64,000 nt of DNA from Paenibacillus cremeus (GCF_007786445.1 NZ_VNJI01000005.1:161115-225114), one strand, 5' to 3'; positions 9,089-18,769 are shown, numbered from the stretch's first letter. Notes: generated from the letters alone by a model not told the origin. Numbers and translations are program-made.

Positions 9089-10636
9089 TTATTTAGCGGC
9101 CGTACGCTTCTTGTAGGCGTCCGTCATCTCTTGGGTCATTTTCACGACATTCGGGTCCGCTTTCATCTTGTTCACAAAGTCATCCCACTGGGCCAGCGAG
9201 TCTTTGCCCAGCATGACTTTAACTTTCTCATCCAGCACTTTCTTCTGCATTTCAGGCAGGTATTGCATGGCCGTTGGAGAGTACAGTCCGATGCTGATAT
9301 CCGCCGAGCTGGTTTTCGCACGCTCGTCCTGGATCTTTTTGTAGAGCTCTTGCGTGTCCTTCTGGAAGAAGTTTTTCACCGTGCTCGCATATGGATCTGC
9401 TACATAAACGATTTGGTTGAAATCTGGACCGCCGTCATCGGACAGCTTCTTGGAGTCAACGACCTTCACGCCGTCCTTCACAACATAATCTACGCCTTCA
9501 AAACCATACTGTTGGATCGCGAAGACATCGTCGTTCATCCAGGTGTCGATCATCTTCAGGATGCGCTTCATTTTGTCTTCCTTCACGGTCTTCGGAATCG
9601 CCAGAACGCCTGCGAAGCCTGGACCCTTAGGGTTGTAACCATTAATATTCGTCGCTGGATAGAAATCGGTCTCTTTGACGTTCGGATCGATTTTCTTCAG
9701 GTCATTCAGGTAATCGGCGTTCGTCCCCGTTTTATCAACCAAAGTACCGGCTTTACCCTGCTTCACGATATCTTTAACTTGGCTGGTCTTCATGGAAGCA
9801 AAATCTTCCGGAATCAGCTTTTCATTGTACAGCTTCGTCATAAATTCAAGCGCTTTGTGCTCTTCCGGCAGGAAGGATTTGAACACCAGCTGGTCGCCGG
9901 TCCATTTCCAATCGCCGTTGGCGCCTGCGAACATGTTCTCGACTTGTCCCAATGGATCGGAAGCTTTGTCGCCGTTCGTCGCATTAATGGAGAAGCCGAT
10001 CGTGTCTTTTTTGCCATTCTTGTCCGGATCGTTCTCCGTCATCGACTTAATCGTCGTGTACAGCTCATCCGTCGTTGTTGGTACCTTCAGACCCAGGTTG
10101 TCCAGCCAGTCTTTACGGAAAATAAAGAAGGTGTCGCCTTCCGTTGGGCGCGGACGAGGAATGGAATAGTTTTTGCCGTCTTCCATCTTGGTCAGATCCC
10201 AAGCGGTCTTAGAAATTTTGCTGTTCAAGTTCGGGTAATCTTTAATGTAGCTCGACAGATCCCAGAACGCGCCTTGCTGCACCATACCGCGGAATACCGA
10301 CGTGAATGGGTCCGGGATATAAACGAGATCCGGGATATCGCCGGAAGCCAGCGTCACGTTCAGCTTATCTGGATAGCTGTTCGCGGATACCCATTGGATG
10401 TTCATTTTAGAGTTGGTTGCTTTTTCGATGGCCTGTTTGATGGCGTTATCATTGGCCGGAGGGTTCGCGCTGAGCAGGATCGTCATGATGCTGACGTCGA
10501 GCGGCGCATTGCTGGAACCTGCGGATGCCGCCGTATTGCTGTCGGACTTCGTCGTCCCGCACGCAGTCAAAGCAGAAGCCGCGATCACGGTAGCTGTTAG
10601 ACTTAGCAGCGCTTTCTTCTTGACGTTGAAGGTCAT
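9089..10636 (-). CDS. ABC transporter solute-binding lipoprotein (rhamnogalacturonan oligosaccharide)
   Basis: A 515-residue extracellular binding protein of the LplA/YtcQ type. A lysine-rich signal peptide ends in the lipobox LTAC (Cys near 26), followed by a Ser/Asn/Ala linker, so it should be lipid-anchored on the outer face of the membrane. Family marks include LASGDIPDLVYI, QGAFWDLSSYI, FRKDWLDNLGL and the calcium-type loop DPDKNGKKDTIGFS. It is expected to capture oligosaccharides for the permease pair at 13579-15488. It is separated from those genes by the regulator gene and has its own upstream region with a terminator and repeats. ATG at 10636 is preceded by AAGGGG. The substrate is inferred from the neighbouring GH105, GH28 and rhamnose genes. 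Confidence 0.93.
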   Translation of the reverse strand: MTFNVKKKALLSLTATVIAASALTACGTTKSDSNTAASAGSSNAPLDVSIMTILLSANPPANDNAIKQAIEKATNSKMNIQWVSANSYPDKLNVTLASGDIPDLVYIPDPFTSVFRGMVQQGAFWDLSSYIKDYPNLNSKISKTAWDLTKMEDGKNYSIPRPRPTEGDTFFIFRKDWLDNLGLKVPTTTDELYTTIKSMTENDPDKNGKKDTIGFSINATNGDKASDPLGQVENMFAGANGDWKWTGDQLVFKSFLPEEHKALEFMTKLYNEKLIPEDFASMKTSQVKDIVKQGKAGTLVDKTGTNADYLNDLKKIDPNVKETDFYPATNINGYNPKGPGFAGVLAIPKTVKEDKMKRILKMIDTWMNDDVFAIQQYGFEGVDYVVKDGVKVVDSKKLSDDGGPDFNQIVYVADPYASTVKNFFQKDTQELYKKIQDERAKTSSADISIGLYSPTAMQYLPEMQKKVLDEKVKVMLGKDSLAQWDDFVNKMKADPNVVKMTQEMTDAYKKRTAAK

Positions 10637-10757
10637 TACTATACATCCCCTTATGAATGGTTAATCGGTGTTGACCGTGATTCACATCGTACCGAATGCG
10701 GATGTTCCCGACAACCAAACTTTCTTGCAATCGGCAAAATTCGACATTTATCCTTTG

Positions 10758-10792
10758 TTGCACAGTATGTAATCCTTGCACATCCTTGCACA
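10758..10792 (-). promoter_or_regulatory. Tandem 10-bp repeats, candidate AraC operator
   Basis: The top strand has TCCTTGCACA twice in exact tandem (10773-10782 and 10783-10792) and a third TTGCACA at 10758-10764. In the gene's sense these read TGTGCAAGGA twice and then TGTGCAA. AraC-family activators commonly bind direct repeats near one helical turn apart. The same TGCAAG core occurs in front of the GH106 operon. Binding by the neighbouring AraC protein is inference. Confidence 0.5.
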
Positions 10793-10798
10793 AACTAT

Positions 10799-10828
10799 GA
10801 AAAACCGCCCGGTTGATGCGCCGGACGG
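10799..10828 (-). terminator. Intrinsic terminator between regulator and binding-protein genes
   Basis: Minus-strand RNA pairs CCGTCCGG with CCGGGCGG (one G-U pair, 8-base loop) followed by TTTTT. It should end transcripts coming through the regulator gene, leaving the binding-protein gene to its own promoter. Confidence 0.7.
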
Positions 10829-10871
10829 CCGAGTAGGAGTGTTTGCAGTAGCACTTACGTATGAGCTTTTT

Positions 10872-10988
10872 AAGGGATGGGTATGGGGTTCCACCGCTGT
10901 TGAAATCGTATGCTTTTGAATTGAATTAGCGGTAATCATACGATTTCAAAGGCGGCCGCTCCGCTCTCCACCCCACACCCATTCCCTT
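10872..10988. repeat. Long imperfect inverted repeat
   Basis: Outer arms AAGGGATGGGTATGGGGT (10872-10889) and its near complement at 10970-10988 (one bulge, one mismatch) enclose a perfect 13-bp inner pair, TTGAAATCGTATG (10900-10912) and CATACGATTTCAA (10937-10949). It could be a small palindromic mobile element (MITE-like) or a large transcript-end hairpin. No copy was seen elsewhere in the window. Confidence 0.7.
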
Positions 10989-11169
10989 TTAGCACCTGCG
11001 AGCGGCCTTCGACTTTCACAAGCTACCTCGCTAATAACACCCATTCCAAGCACAATAAATGTGGTTACAATCGCTCAACGCGCCAAAACTGCGATTTTAC
11101 GCACAACATTTGTGCTTAGCTCCCGCCGATGCTCCCTCCAACACCCGCTGCAAAAATGTGCAAGGCCGG

Positions 11170-13476
11170 TTAATCCCGCTGAAACATCTCTCGATACTGG
11201 CTCGGGGAGACGCCCTCGGCCTTTTTGAAGATGCGGTTGAAATACGTCTGTTGGTAGCCGACCTCATCGGCGATCTCGTTGATTTTCATCGACGTGGTCC
11301 GCAGCAGCTCTTTTGCATGCCCAATCCGCAGGTTGGTCAAATAATCGATAAAATTAATCCCGGTCACCTGCTTAATCGCACGGCTAAGTGTATAGGGGGT
11401 CAATTCAAAATGATCGGCGCACGATTCCAGCGAGAGGTTGGTGCCGTAATGCTGCTGGATGAAGAGCAGGACGTTCTCCACGACTTGCTTGATCCGGAAG
11501 TCCGCCTTCCCTGCTACCTCTTGAATGTAAGCGCCGACGACACGCGTCTCCAGCCAGCGCTGCATTTCGTCCGGCTCGTTCAGCTGGCTGAGCTCCTGGA
11601 ACAAATTCGCTCCGCCGAACATGCTGATCGGGTTGATCCCCGACTGCAGCATGGCATGCTGGACGCTGCCGACGAGCTGGTAAATGCCTTGCTGGAGGAT
11701 CACCTTTTTGACTCCGCTGGCCGTCAGCTCTTGGATAAATTGATGAACGAGCGGAGCGGCCTCCTCCTGAGAGCCCGTCCGAACGGCATGAATGATTTCT
11801 TTTTCCAACAGGAACGGATACGGAAATTCCAGATGCGTCGACGTGCGGCTCAGCTGAGACACATCGATCAACGTGCTGGTCGAGCTGAAATCGCGATAAT
11901 TGAGCAGCTGCCTCGACTCCTCGAACAAATACGGCACGCGATGCAGCTGGGTCGTCGTATTTCCCATCACCACTACCGCCTGCAGCTTCAAAATGTGCTC
12001 GATGATCCGCATCAGCTCCTCACCGAACGCGCGAAGCTCCTCTTTGCATTCCTCCTGGCTCCATTCCACCGGCAGCGTCAAAAACAGGCCTAACGACAGA
12101 TCGTGAAAATTCAGCGCTTCACACGGCAAGCACCGATTGTCGCCCAGCTCCTTGGCGATATTGCCTACAGCAAAGGCGACCAGCTCCTCATCCCCTTGCG
12201 TAAACCGGGCATCTGCCCCGTTCATGCCGCGAACTTGAACGAACAACGCCGCGATTTGCTTGCCCTGGATGTCGAGCCCGAACTGCTTGATTCGCTCATG
12301 CGCTTCGGTCTCGGTAAGCGAGAACAAATACCCCTGCACGAGCTGCATCAGGAAGCCTTCCCGCATCATGGGCTGCTGCAGGTCCAGGCGGCTTTTTAGA
12401 TGCTCGCTTTCCTTCGTAAGCGTGTCCCATTTCATCTCGATCCATTCGAGCTCATCCTTGTGATCGCCCCGGCTGATCTCCCCGCTCACCTTTCGGTATA
12501 ATCGTCCGAGCGGAGAGTAAATCCGAACTGAGCCGAACCAGGCCAGCGCAACCGCGAGCAGCAAGCCCCCGAAGCTCACGAGCAGAATCACCTTGGAAAT
12601 GAGCAGAACCGGCGACGTAATACTGGACAGCGGAGCTGCGGACAAGATCACCCACGGGATGCCGAGACGGAAGAATTGACTGACCGACACCGAGTAAACT
12701 TCCTTATCATAGGAAAAAAGAAACGACTCGCCCGAGGCTCCCCGGCTACGGTACGCTTTCTCTACCGCGGAATCGAACGCCGTCTTCGAGCCATTGGAGG
12801 AAATATCCCACTTGCTGTCGCCGCTGAGCAGCAGCGTGGAGCCTTCGCTTAACGAGTTGACGCTCTTGAGCTGCTCCTCCAGTCGATGCTTATTCAGCGT
12901 AGCCATCAATAACCCGTACGGCTCGCCGAGCCCGCCGGGCAGCTTATTAATCAGCGACAGCGTCGTTCCGCCGCTGACATCCTTCGGTCCGGGCATTCCG
13001 GCGGCATCCATCCAAAAGATCGACTTCTCCCGCTTCATCATGTCCAAATATTGCTGCCTACTAGCCGCGTCATTCTGAAATTTGTACCCGTCTTTATTGA
13101 TCATGACCGGACGGGGCACCGCCAAATACAGCTCCGCCTTGTCGATCAATGGACTGGAGCCCTCGATCACCAGCAGCGTCTGATACAGCGCCTGAACCTC
13201 ATTATAATCGCTTGCAAAATTTAACTCCCGCAGCTTCGCTCCTAGGTTGGGATCGAACGCCCAATGCGAGAAGACCAGCTCTAGATTGGCAAACTGCGCC
13301 TCCAGATTTTTACTCTGCTGTACCACCTTGTTCTGCTGCTGACGCTGCAGCTCCGTCTCCACTTTCCCCGTGACCGTCCAATACGTGACCAGACCCATCA
13401 CAATGCCGGGCAGGGAGGCGATAAGCATAATCATAACCAAGCTGTTCCGATAAAAGCTGCCCTTACGGCGAATCAA
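11170..13476 (-). CDS. Membrane-anchored AraC-family regulator (YesS/YtdP-like)
   Basis: A 768-residue sensor-regulator. One N-terminal membrane segment (about 14-34) and a second near 280-305 flank an extracellular sensor region; a cytoplasmic linker follows, and the C-terminal 100 residues form an AraC DNA-binding domain (from about 665, with LSLESCADHF, YTLSRAIKQVTG and INEIADEVGYQQTYFNRIFKK). Bacillus relatives control rhamnogalacturonan genes. It lies between the permease genes and the binding-protein gene, so it probably activates this locus when oligosaccharides bind outside. The TTG start at 13476 is chosen for its AAGGTGA six bases upstream. A terminator and a perfect TATAAT precede it, so it has its own promoter. 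Confidence 0.9.
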   Translation of the reverse strand: MIRRKGSFYRNSLVMIMLIASLPGIVMGLVTYWTVTGKVETELQRQQQNKVVQQSKNLEAQFANLELVFSHWAFDPNLGAKLRELNFASDYNEVQALYQTLLVIEGSSPLIDKAELYLAVPRPVMINKDGYKFQNDAASRQQYLDMMKREKSIFWMDAAGMPGPKDVSGGTTLSLINKLPGGLGEPYGLLMATLNKHRLEEQLKSVNSLSEGSTLLLSGDSKWDISSNGSKTAFDSAVEKAYRSRGASGESFLFSYDKEVYSVSVSQFFRLGIPWVILSAAPLSSITSPVLLISKVILLVSFGGLLLAVALAWFGSVRIYSPLGRLYRKVSGEISRGDHKDELEWIEMKWDTLTKESEHLKSRLDLQQPMMREGFLMQLVQGYLFSLTETEAHERIKQFGLDIQGKQIAALFVQVRGMNGADARFTQGDEELVAFAVGNIAKELGDNRCLPCEALNFHDLSLGLFLTLPVEWSQEECKEELRAFGEELMRIIEHILKLQAVVVMGNTTTQLHRVPYLFEESRQLLNYRDFSSTSTLIDVSQLSRTSTHLEFPYPFLLEKEIIHAVRTGSQEEAAPLVHQFIQELTASGVKKVILQQGIYQLVGSVQHAMLQSGINPISMFGGANLFQELSQLNEPDEMQRWLETRVVGAYIQEVAGKADFRIKQVVENVLLFIQQHYGTNLSLESCADHFELTPYTLSRAIKQVTGINFIDYLTNLRIGHAKELLRTTSMKINEIADEVGYQQTYFNRIFKKAEGVSPSQYREMFQRD

Positions 13477-13513
13477 CGTAAATCACCTTCCATGCAAACT
13501 TAGCGTTCCGTAC

Positions 13514-13542
13514 ATTATAACTTAACAGCAAAACGATTTCGA
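13514..13542 (-). promoter_or_regulatory. Promoter of the AraC regulator gene
   Basis: On the minus strand a perfect -10 TATAAT (13514-13519) lies 17 bases after TCGAAA (13537-13542), a 4/6 match to the -35 consensus. The -35 is inside the arm of the preceding terminator hairpin. Confidence 0.6.
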
Positions 13543-13564
13543 TGGAAGCATCCAACGAAATCGT
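13530..13564 (-). terminator. Intrinsic terminator after the permease genes
   Basis: Arms ACGATTTCG (13533-13541) and CGAAATCGT (13556-13564) pair perfectly, and the hairpin is extended inward by TGGA/TCCA; a short run of four T follows on the minus strand. It separates the rhamnosidase-permease transcript from the regulator gene, perhaps incompletely. Confidence 0.65.
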
Positions 13565-13578
13565 CATTGTGCCTTGCT

Positions 13579-14445
13579 TTAACCTTTGACCGAGCCCGCC
13601 ATGGAGCCCTTGGCAAAGTGTTTTTGCAGGAAAGGATATACTAAGAGAATCGGAATGGTCGCCACGACCACCGCAGCCATCTTCAGCGTTTCCGCCGGAG
13701 GTGCAGCGACGAACGCGTCTTGTCCGAGATCGCTGTTTTGAGCGTTCTGGAGCATATTTTGCAGCAGCACTTGAATCGGCCATTTTTGCGCATCGTTCAA
13801 GTACAGCAGCGCAGTGAAGTAGGAATTCCAGTAGCCCACCGCATAGAACAAGCCGAACGCCGCCAAGGAAGGAAGCGACAGTGGCAGGATAATCCGGAAA
13901 AACGTCGTGATATCGTTGCACCCGTCAATCGAAGCCGCTTCCTCGAGCTCAGCTGGAATGCTGGCAAAGAAGCTTCGCATCAAGATAACATTCCAGCCGC
14001 TCGCAAGCGCCGGAAGAATCAAGGACCAAGTGTTGTTTACCAAATGCATATCACGTACAAGCAAGTAGTTCGGGATAATGCCCGGGCTGAATAAAATCGT
14101 CAATAGAATCGCGAGCGAAAATATTTTCCGCCCCGGGAGCCGCTTCCGCGATACGGCATAGGCCAGTGCAGCGGTGACGACCAAGCTTAGCAATGTCCCG
14201 ACCAGCGCCAGATACGTGCTGTTGCCGATGGAGCGAATGAACGCTTTGGTCCCTAGCAAGTATTCATAGGAAGCGAGTGACCAATGCTTCGGAAACAGGA
14301 TGAACTTACTTTGCAAATACTCAATCGGATCCGTGAAGGAAACGACAAAGACATAGTAAATCGGGAAAAACGTCAGCAGGGCGACGAGGCCCAGAATCGT
14401 TATATTTACAGCGTCAAAAACGCGGTCGCTGGCACTCTTTTTCAT
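13579..14445 (-). CDS. Carbohydrate ABC transporter permease, LplC/YtcP type
   Basis: A 288-residue integral membrane protein with six predicted segments. The family start FPIYYVFVVSFTDP is present and the EAA loop for the ATPase reads EEAASIDGCNDITTFFRIILPLSLP-like at about 190-210. It ends in the typical KHFAKGSMAGSVKG. It pairs with the LplB-type permease 59 bases upstream and the lipoprotein at 9089-10636 to import rhamnogalacturonan oligosaccharides. No ATPase gene is nearby, as is common for this class, which uses a shared MsmX-type ATPase encoded elsewhere. Confidence 0.94.
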   Translation of the reverse strand: MKKSASDRVFDAVNITILGLVALLTFFPIYYVFVVSFTDPIEYLQSKFILFPKHWSLASYEYLLGTKAFIRSIGNSTYLALVGTLLSLVVTAALAYAVSRKRLPGRKIFSLAILLTILFSPGIIPNYLLVRDMHLVNNTWSLILPALASGWNVILMRSFFASIPAELEEAASIDGCNDITTFFRIILPLSLPSLAAFGLFYAVGYWNSYFTALLYLNDAQKWPIQVLLQNMLQNAQNSDLGQDAFVAAPPAETLKMAAVVVATIPILLVYPFLQKHFAKGSMAGSVKG

Positions 14446-14504
14446 TCCATTACCCTCCTATGTCGTAACTGTTATCGTGGTTTCATCGAAAGCAGTTATC
14501 AACT

Positions 14505-15488
14505 TTAATAAACGCCTTCTTCGCCCATCTTCTTAGCCAATTTGTTCGAGACCACGACCAGGATCAGACCGACCACCGACTTGAACAGCCCCGCCGCGGT
14601 ACTGTAGCTGAATTGACCTTGCTTAATCCCCACGGTATATACATACGTATCGAACACTTCAGCCACTTGAGAAACGGCACCGTTGTACATCAGGAAAATT
14701 TGCTCGAAGCCCACGTCCATCATATGGCCGAGACGAAGAATGAGCAGCACGACAATAACACTGCGGATCGCTGGAAGCGTAACGTGCCAAATTTGGCGCA
14801 AACGCCCTGCACCGTCCATCCGAGCCGCTTCGTACAGCCCCGGGTCAACGCTCGCAATGGCTGCCAGGAAAAGAATCGTTCCCCAACCGGCTTCCTTCCA
14901 GATCGACTGTACGGTCACCATGAGCCAGAAGCTGTCCGGATTCGTCAAAACATCGATTTTCGTGCCGCCGAACGCTTCAATCACTTTGTTTACGAGCCCG
15001 TCCCCTTTGGCAAACAAGAGAAACGTCAGACCCGCAATAATAACCCAAGATAAGAAGTGCGGCATGTAAATGACCGTTTGAATCATTTTCTTATACAGCT
15101 CGCTGCGCAGCTCATTCAAGAAGACGGCCACCACGATCGGCAGTGGGAAAAACAGCACCAGGTTCAGCACGTTAATCCCCATCGTATTGCGGAACAGCAT
15201 CATGAAATCCGGATTCGAGAAAAAGCGCACGAAATGGTCAAACCCGACCCATGGACTGCCAAGAACACCCTTGAACGGGGAATAGTTTTGAAACGCGATC
15301 ACAACGCCCACCATCGGTACATATTTGAAGATGAGGAAAAATAGTAAGCCCGGCAGCGCCAAGAGGTATAGGTATCTGTTTTTAATAATCTCTTTCATAA
15401 GCGTGTTACGCTTGGCCTTTGGCACCGACGTAGAAGCCGGTCTTCTGGACTGGAGCGCCGCTGGTGTATCTGCTTGCTGCATAGCCAT
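14505..15488 (-). CDS. Carbohydrate ABC transporter permease, LplB/YteP type
   Basis: A 327-residue membrane permease with a hydrophilic N-terminal tail of about 40 residues before the first segment (NRYLYLLALPGLLFFLIFKYVP). The EAA loop reads YEAARMDGAGRLRQIWHVTLP. It is the partner of the downstream LplC-type permease in a sugar importer. The ATG at 15488 (protein MAMQQADT) is preferred over an ATG 18 bases upstream because AAAGGAG lies eight bases before it, within the alternative codons. It follows the rhamnosidase gene by 20 bases, so the three genes form one transcript. Confidence 0.93.
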   Translation of the reverse strand: MAMQQADTPAALQSRRPASTSVPKAKRNTLMKEIIKNRYLYLLALPGLLFFLIFKYVPMVGVVIAFQNYSPFKGVLGSPWVGFDHFVRFFSNPDFMMLFRNTMGINVLNLVLFFPLPIVVAVFLNELRSELYKKMIQTVIYMPHFLSWVIIAGLTFLLFAKGDGLVNKVIEAFGGTKIDVLTNPDSFWLMVTVQSIWKEAGWGTILFLAAIASVDPGLYEAARMDGAGRLRQIWHVTLPAIRSVIVVLLILRLGHMMDVGFEQIFLMYNGAVSQVAEVFDTYVYTVGIKQGQFSYSTAAGLFKSVVGLILVVVSNKLAKKMGEEGVY

Positions 15489-15508
15489 AGATGCTTCTCC
15501 TTTCATAG

Positions 15509-18500
15509 TTAAACTTCAATAACCTTGTGTTCCTTATAGTCAAAATATTTGCCTTCCAAAAGTCCGATCAGCGTGCCGGTTACTCGAACCTCGAGCTCGT
15601 TAGAATCATCTTTCAAATCCGCCGTACGGCCTTCCCACACATAAGGGGACCACGCACGAACGCCCAGCGACTCGCCGTTGACGCGAACTTCTACCAAGTC
15701 ATGAACGTCCCAATCCAGGAACGAAATTGCGTATCGCTCTGCCAAGTCCGTTTTATTCACATGGAACGGGCGAGTGAAGGCATGCGTGCCTGCAAAATAG
15801 GGATAGCCGGCATAGAAACGATCTGTATTCAGCGTACCGATTGTTTCTGGAGCAGCCGAGAGCATCGGAGCCGGTGCTTTATCAGCGTCCAGCTGAACCG
15901 CAAACGAGCCGTACAAATAAAGGGCGTCGACAATGCCTTCCCAATCCGCTTGCACCAGCACCTCAACGGCCAGCTCATTCCAGCCCTCAAGCAAGGAGGC
16001 CCGCACATCACAGAGCAGATTGGAATTATCGTACACGATCCGCGGCTGCAAATCGGTTTTCGTATAGCTATGGCTATTGATCGAGAGCTTCCAATCTCCC
16101 AAGATGGCCGAGTTGTCCATCAATAGCTCGCAATGCGTCGGCAGCTTGTCTACATAAAAGAGTGCCTGATAGCGGCATGGAATCGGATACGCGACCTTCA
16201 TCTGCTTCGGCGTTCCGAAAATTTGCTTGAATGACACCGGCAGCTTCTGGCTTTCGGCCAGGTCTGCGCATTGATCGATGAAGGTTTTGGCTTGCACCCA
16301 CTCGCCATCCCCCTGCTCCTCGCCCATGGACAAACGGAAATGCTCCAAGCGGAGGGCATTCGGCGTCAGTGCCTTCATGCTCCATGGCCCTTCGGCAGGC
16401 AGGTCGATGCGCGTGGCCGCCCGCTTGGTTTCCGGGCTGGAAACGGCTTGTCTGCTCAGCTTAATCATCCGGGAGCCGTAGGCGGCAAACGGAAGCTCAA
16501 GCGTTATATAGCCTTCCGCGCATTCGATCGGAAGTCGTTCGGTGCTTCCCGTTTCCAGGTTAAGCAGCTCCGCTTCCACCGTTTCATCCAGCTCCACGTC
16601 CGGCCAAATGACCGAAGGATTCGCGACAATGCGCGTATCCCACGCTTCACCCTCTTGGTTGCTGACAAAAATGACGTATTCCCGCTCCGAAACATAGCGG
16701 CCTTGCTGCAGAAACGCCCGGCTCTCTTGCCCGAAATCCAGCGTCACCGCACGCTCCAGCACCTCGTCCAGCACGCTTCCCAGGCTGCCCAGCGACATTT
16801 GCGCCGAAACATCGCTGCCGCTGCCGCCCTGACGGGGAATGAAGTATGCCGCTTGCTCGCCTTTGAAGGCTCCTGTGCTTGCGAAAGTTTGCTGCTGCTC
16901 ACCCTGCCAATAGTAGCTGTCCGGCGGCTTCGGCAGGCCGAACACCTCTACTACCTCTGTAGGCGCCGTGTTGCCTACGGAAATGCTCTCGCTCGGCAGC
17001 AGCCCGTAGCTGATCACCGTGCCTCCGGCCGCCAGGAACCGCTTGACGGCTTCCCACGCGTTCTGCTCCAGGTTGGCGATCGGCGGGAGCAGGACCACAG
17101 AGTAGGCCGCCTGGCCGATGACCAGCTTGCCGTTCTCCACCACAGCTTCCGCAAGCAGCTCCGGATCGAGGTGATCGTAATCTCTGCGCGTCTGCAGCAG
17201 ATGAACTCCAAGGGAACGCCAGTCGTCCTTCAGCTGCTCGAGCTTCGCTTTTTCCTGCGGGTCCGAGCCGCCGTAATCGAAGTGGTGCAGCGGGTTCCCC
17301 ATATGCGTCCAGAACGTCGTCGTCGGATCAATCATCGCGATGCGAATGTCCGCACTGCCCTGCGTCATCATATAGCTGATCCGACCCGTATAATCGCCCA
17401 GCTGGCGAAAATGCGGCCAGTATGGATTCTGATAAAATTGCGATGGCGGCGCATCATGCTGCGTCAGCCCGTCCACGGTGTAAAAGAAAGCGTGGAACGT
17501 ATACAAGTTCGTCCCGAGCGCCGCCATCCGGTCGATCATCCATTTGGCGTCCTGCAGGTTCATCGACCAGCCTACGCTATGGAAGCATTCGTCCACGTTG
17601 CGTTTGCGCCCCAGTTGGCGGGCAATCGAGCTGGTCATCTTCGGGTTGTCCCGGAAGCTGCACGCATATCGCTTCAAAATCCATTCGAGACTGCGGCCCA
17701 GCTTCTCATGGGCGCTGTCGCCTCCAGGGATGTGGCTGAAGCGCTGGGTCGTCATCCGAATGGACGGCACTTCCGCCAAATACTGCAAGCCATGCGCTTC
17801 GCACCAGTCGTACACCTGCTTATGGTAGGACTGCGTCAGCAGCTCGTGGAGCGCTTGGTAATAGTCGTACCGGATGCGCGCGGCGTCGTTGTAATCGGGG
17901 TTCGACAGCGCCGGCAAATGCTCCGTGATCGAATAGCCGTAGCGCTCTTGGAAATACGCTTCCAGTCGAGGCGTCCATGGCATCGAACCGAGCAGGCCGA
18001 TCTCATCCGTGAACATTCCTTTCACCGTCTTGCCGAATTCATCGCCGATATGCCTTGCGTAACGCTCATGTGTCAGCTTGATGAACGTGGCCATCGCTTC
18101 CTTGTGGCAAGGATCGACGAACGTCCCGTAATACTTGAAATCCTCGATTTCCTTCTCCTGATAAACGATAATCTCCCACTCGTCGCTGCTAACCGGCGCT
18201 TGCCAATTCAGCTGAAATACCGTCCGGTAGGTGAAGAACCGCTTCTGGTTATAGGTCGTTAAGCCCGTCTTTTGAAATATCGGATCCGCCTGCAGGTTGC
18301 CGATCGCCTCTCGAAGATCCATCGCTTGCTCCCACAGCCGCTCTCCCGCTTGAACCGGCACAGCCTTGGCATACAGCACCTTGGCCCAGGCAAGCTCCTG
18401 CTCGACCTTCGTCCCGCCGTTTACCCGCGAAATGTGCTTCACCAGCGTCTGATGCTTGGCGTCCGGATGCAGCAGCGTCACCTCTCCGCCGGCAATGCCG

Positions 18501-18769
18501 CTCGGATACGGGTATTCGTCGTAAAGCCATACCTCCATGCTTCGCTGCTTAGCTGCCTGGATGGCTACCTTGACCTTCTCGAACCACGCGTCCGACAAGT
18601 AAGGCACCTTCAGCCCCTGCCGCGGGCAGATGAAGAAACCGCCTACCCCTTTGAGATCCATCTCTTCAATCTGCCGCTCAATCTCTGAGTCACTCATGTC
18701 CCCATTCCAAAACCAAAACGGCTGAATTCTATATTCCGCATCTGGATTGTTAAATTGTGCAATATCCAA
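15509..18769 (-). CDS. GH106-like alpha-L-rhamnosidase
   Basis: A large 1086-residue protein without a signal peptide. The N-terminal part has the pattern of GH106 alpha-L-rhamnosidases: PFWFWNG (17-23), GVGGFFICPRQG (41-52) and YDEYPYPSGIAGG (83-95). A TIM-barrel-like region runs to about residue 650, followed by beta-sandwich modules; SYAK-like sugar-binding segments close the protein. It should remove terminal rhamnose from imported rhamnogalacturonan pieces, feeding rhaA and rhaEW. The TTG at 18769 has GGGAGGG seven bases upstream and is the first gene of the locus; no other start with a ribosome site is near. GH106 family assignment rests on these N-terminal motifs; substrate is inferred from the neighbours. 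Confidence 0.85.
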   Translation of the reverse strand: MDIAQFNNPDAEYRIQPFWFWNGDMSDSEIERQIEEMDLKGVGGFFICPRQGLKVPYLSDAWFEKVKVAIQAAKQRSMEVWLYDEYPYPSGIAGGEVTLLHPDAKHQTLVKHISRVNGGTKVEQELAWAKVLYAKAVPVQAGERLWEQAMDLREAIGNLQADPIFQKTGLTTYNQKRFFTYRTVFQLNWQAPVSSDEWEIIVYQEKEIEDFKYYGTFVDPCHKEAMATFIKLTHERYARHIGDEFGKTVKGMFTDEIGLLGSMPWTPRLEAYFQERYGYSITEHLPALSNPDYNDAARIRYDYYQALHELLTQSYHKQVYDWCEAHGLQYLAEVPSIRMTTQRFSHIPGGDSAHEKLGRSLEWILKRYACSFRDNPKMTSSIARQLGRKRNVDECFHSVGWSMNLQDAKWMIDRMAALGTNLYTFHAFFYTVDGLTQHDAPPSQFYQNPYWPHFRQLGDYTGRISYMMTQGSADIRIAMIDPTTTFWTHMGNPLHHFDYGGSDPQEKAKLEQLKDDWRSLGVHLLQTRRDYDHLDPELLAEAVVENGKLVIGQAAYSVVLLPPIANLEQNAWEAVKRFLAAGGTVISYGLLPSESISVGNTAPTEVVEVFGLPKPPDSYYWQGEQQQTFASTGAFKGEQAAYFIPRQGGSGSDVSAQMSLGSLGSVLDEVLERAVTLDFGQESRAFLQQGRYVSEREYVIFVSNQEGEAWDTRIVANPSVIWPDVELDETVEAELLNLETGSTERLPIECAEGYITLELPFAAYGSRMIKLSRQAVSSPETKRAATRIDLPAEGPWSMKALTPNALRLEHFRLSMGEEQGDGEWVQAKTFIDQCADLAESQKLPVSFKQIFGTPKQMKVAYPIPCRYQALFYVDKLPTHCELLMDNSAILGDWKLSINSHSYTKTDLQPRIVYDNSNLLCDVRASLLEGWNELAVEVLVQADWEGIVDALYLYGSFAVQLDADKAPAPMLSAAPETIGTLNTDRFYAGYPYFAGTHAFTRPFHVNKTDLAERYAISFLDWDVHDLVEVRVNGESLGVRAWSPYVWEGRTADLKDDSNELEVRVTGTLIGLLEGKYFDYKEHKVIEV

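Larger units (their letters stand above)
10637..11169. promoter_or_regulatory. 533-base non-coding interval upstream of the binding-protein gene
   Basis: No convincing gene is seen. From right to left on the minus strand it contains a long imperfect inverted repeat (10872-10988), an intrinsic terminator (10799-10828), tandem TGCAAGG repeats (10758-10792) and the leader of the binding-protein gene. A clear sigma-A promoter was not found, which fits an activator-dependent promoter. Confidence 0.6.

Noticed and set aside
8117..10600. 827-codon open frame on the plus strand across the GH105 and binding-protein genes
   Set aside because: It is the reverse complement of two clearly coding minus-strand genes, has no ribosome site and reads as low-similarity Arg/His-rich sequence.
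16271..18262. 663-codon open frame on the plus strand
   Set aside because: Shadow of the rhamnosidase gene; high GC in third positions of the real gene keeps the opposite frame open.
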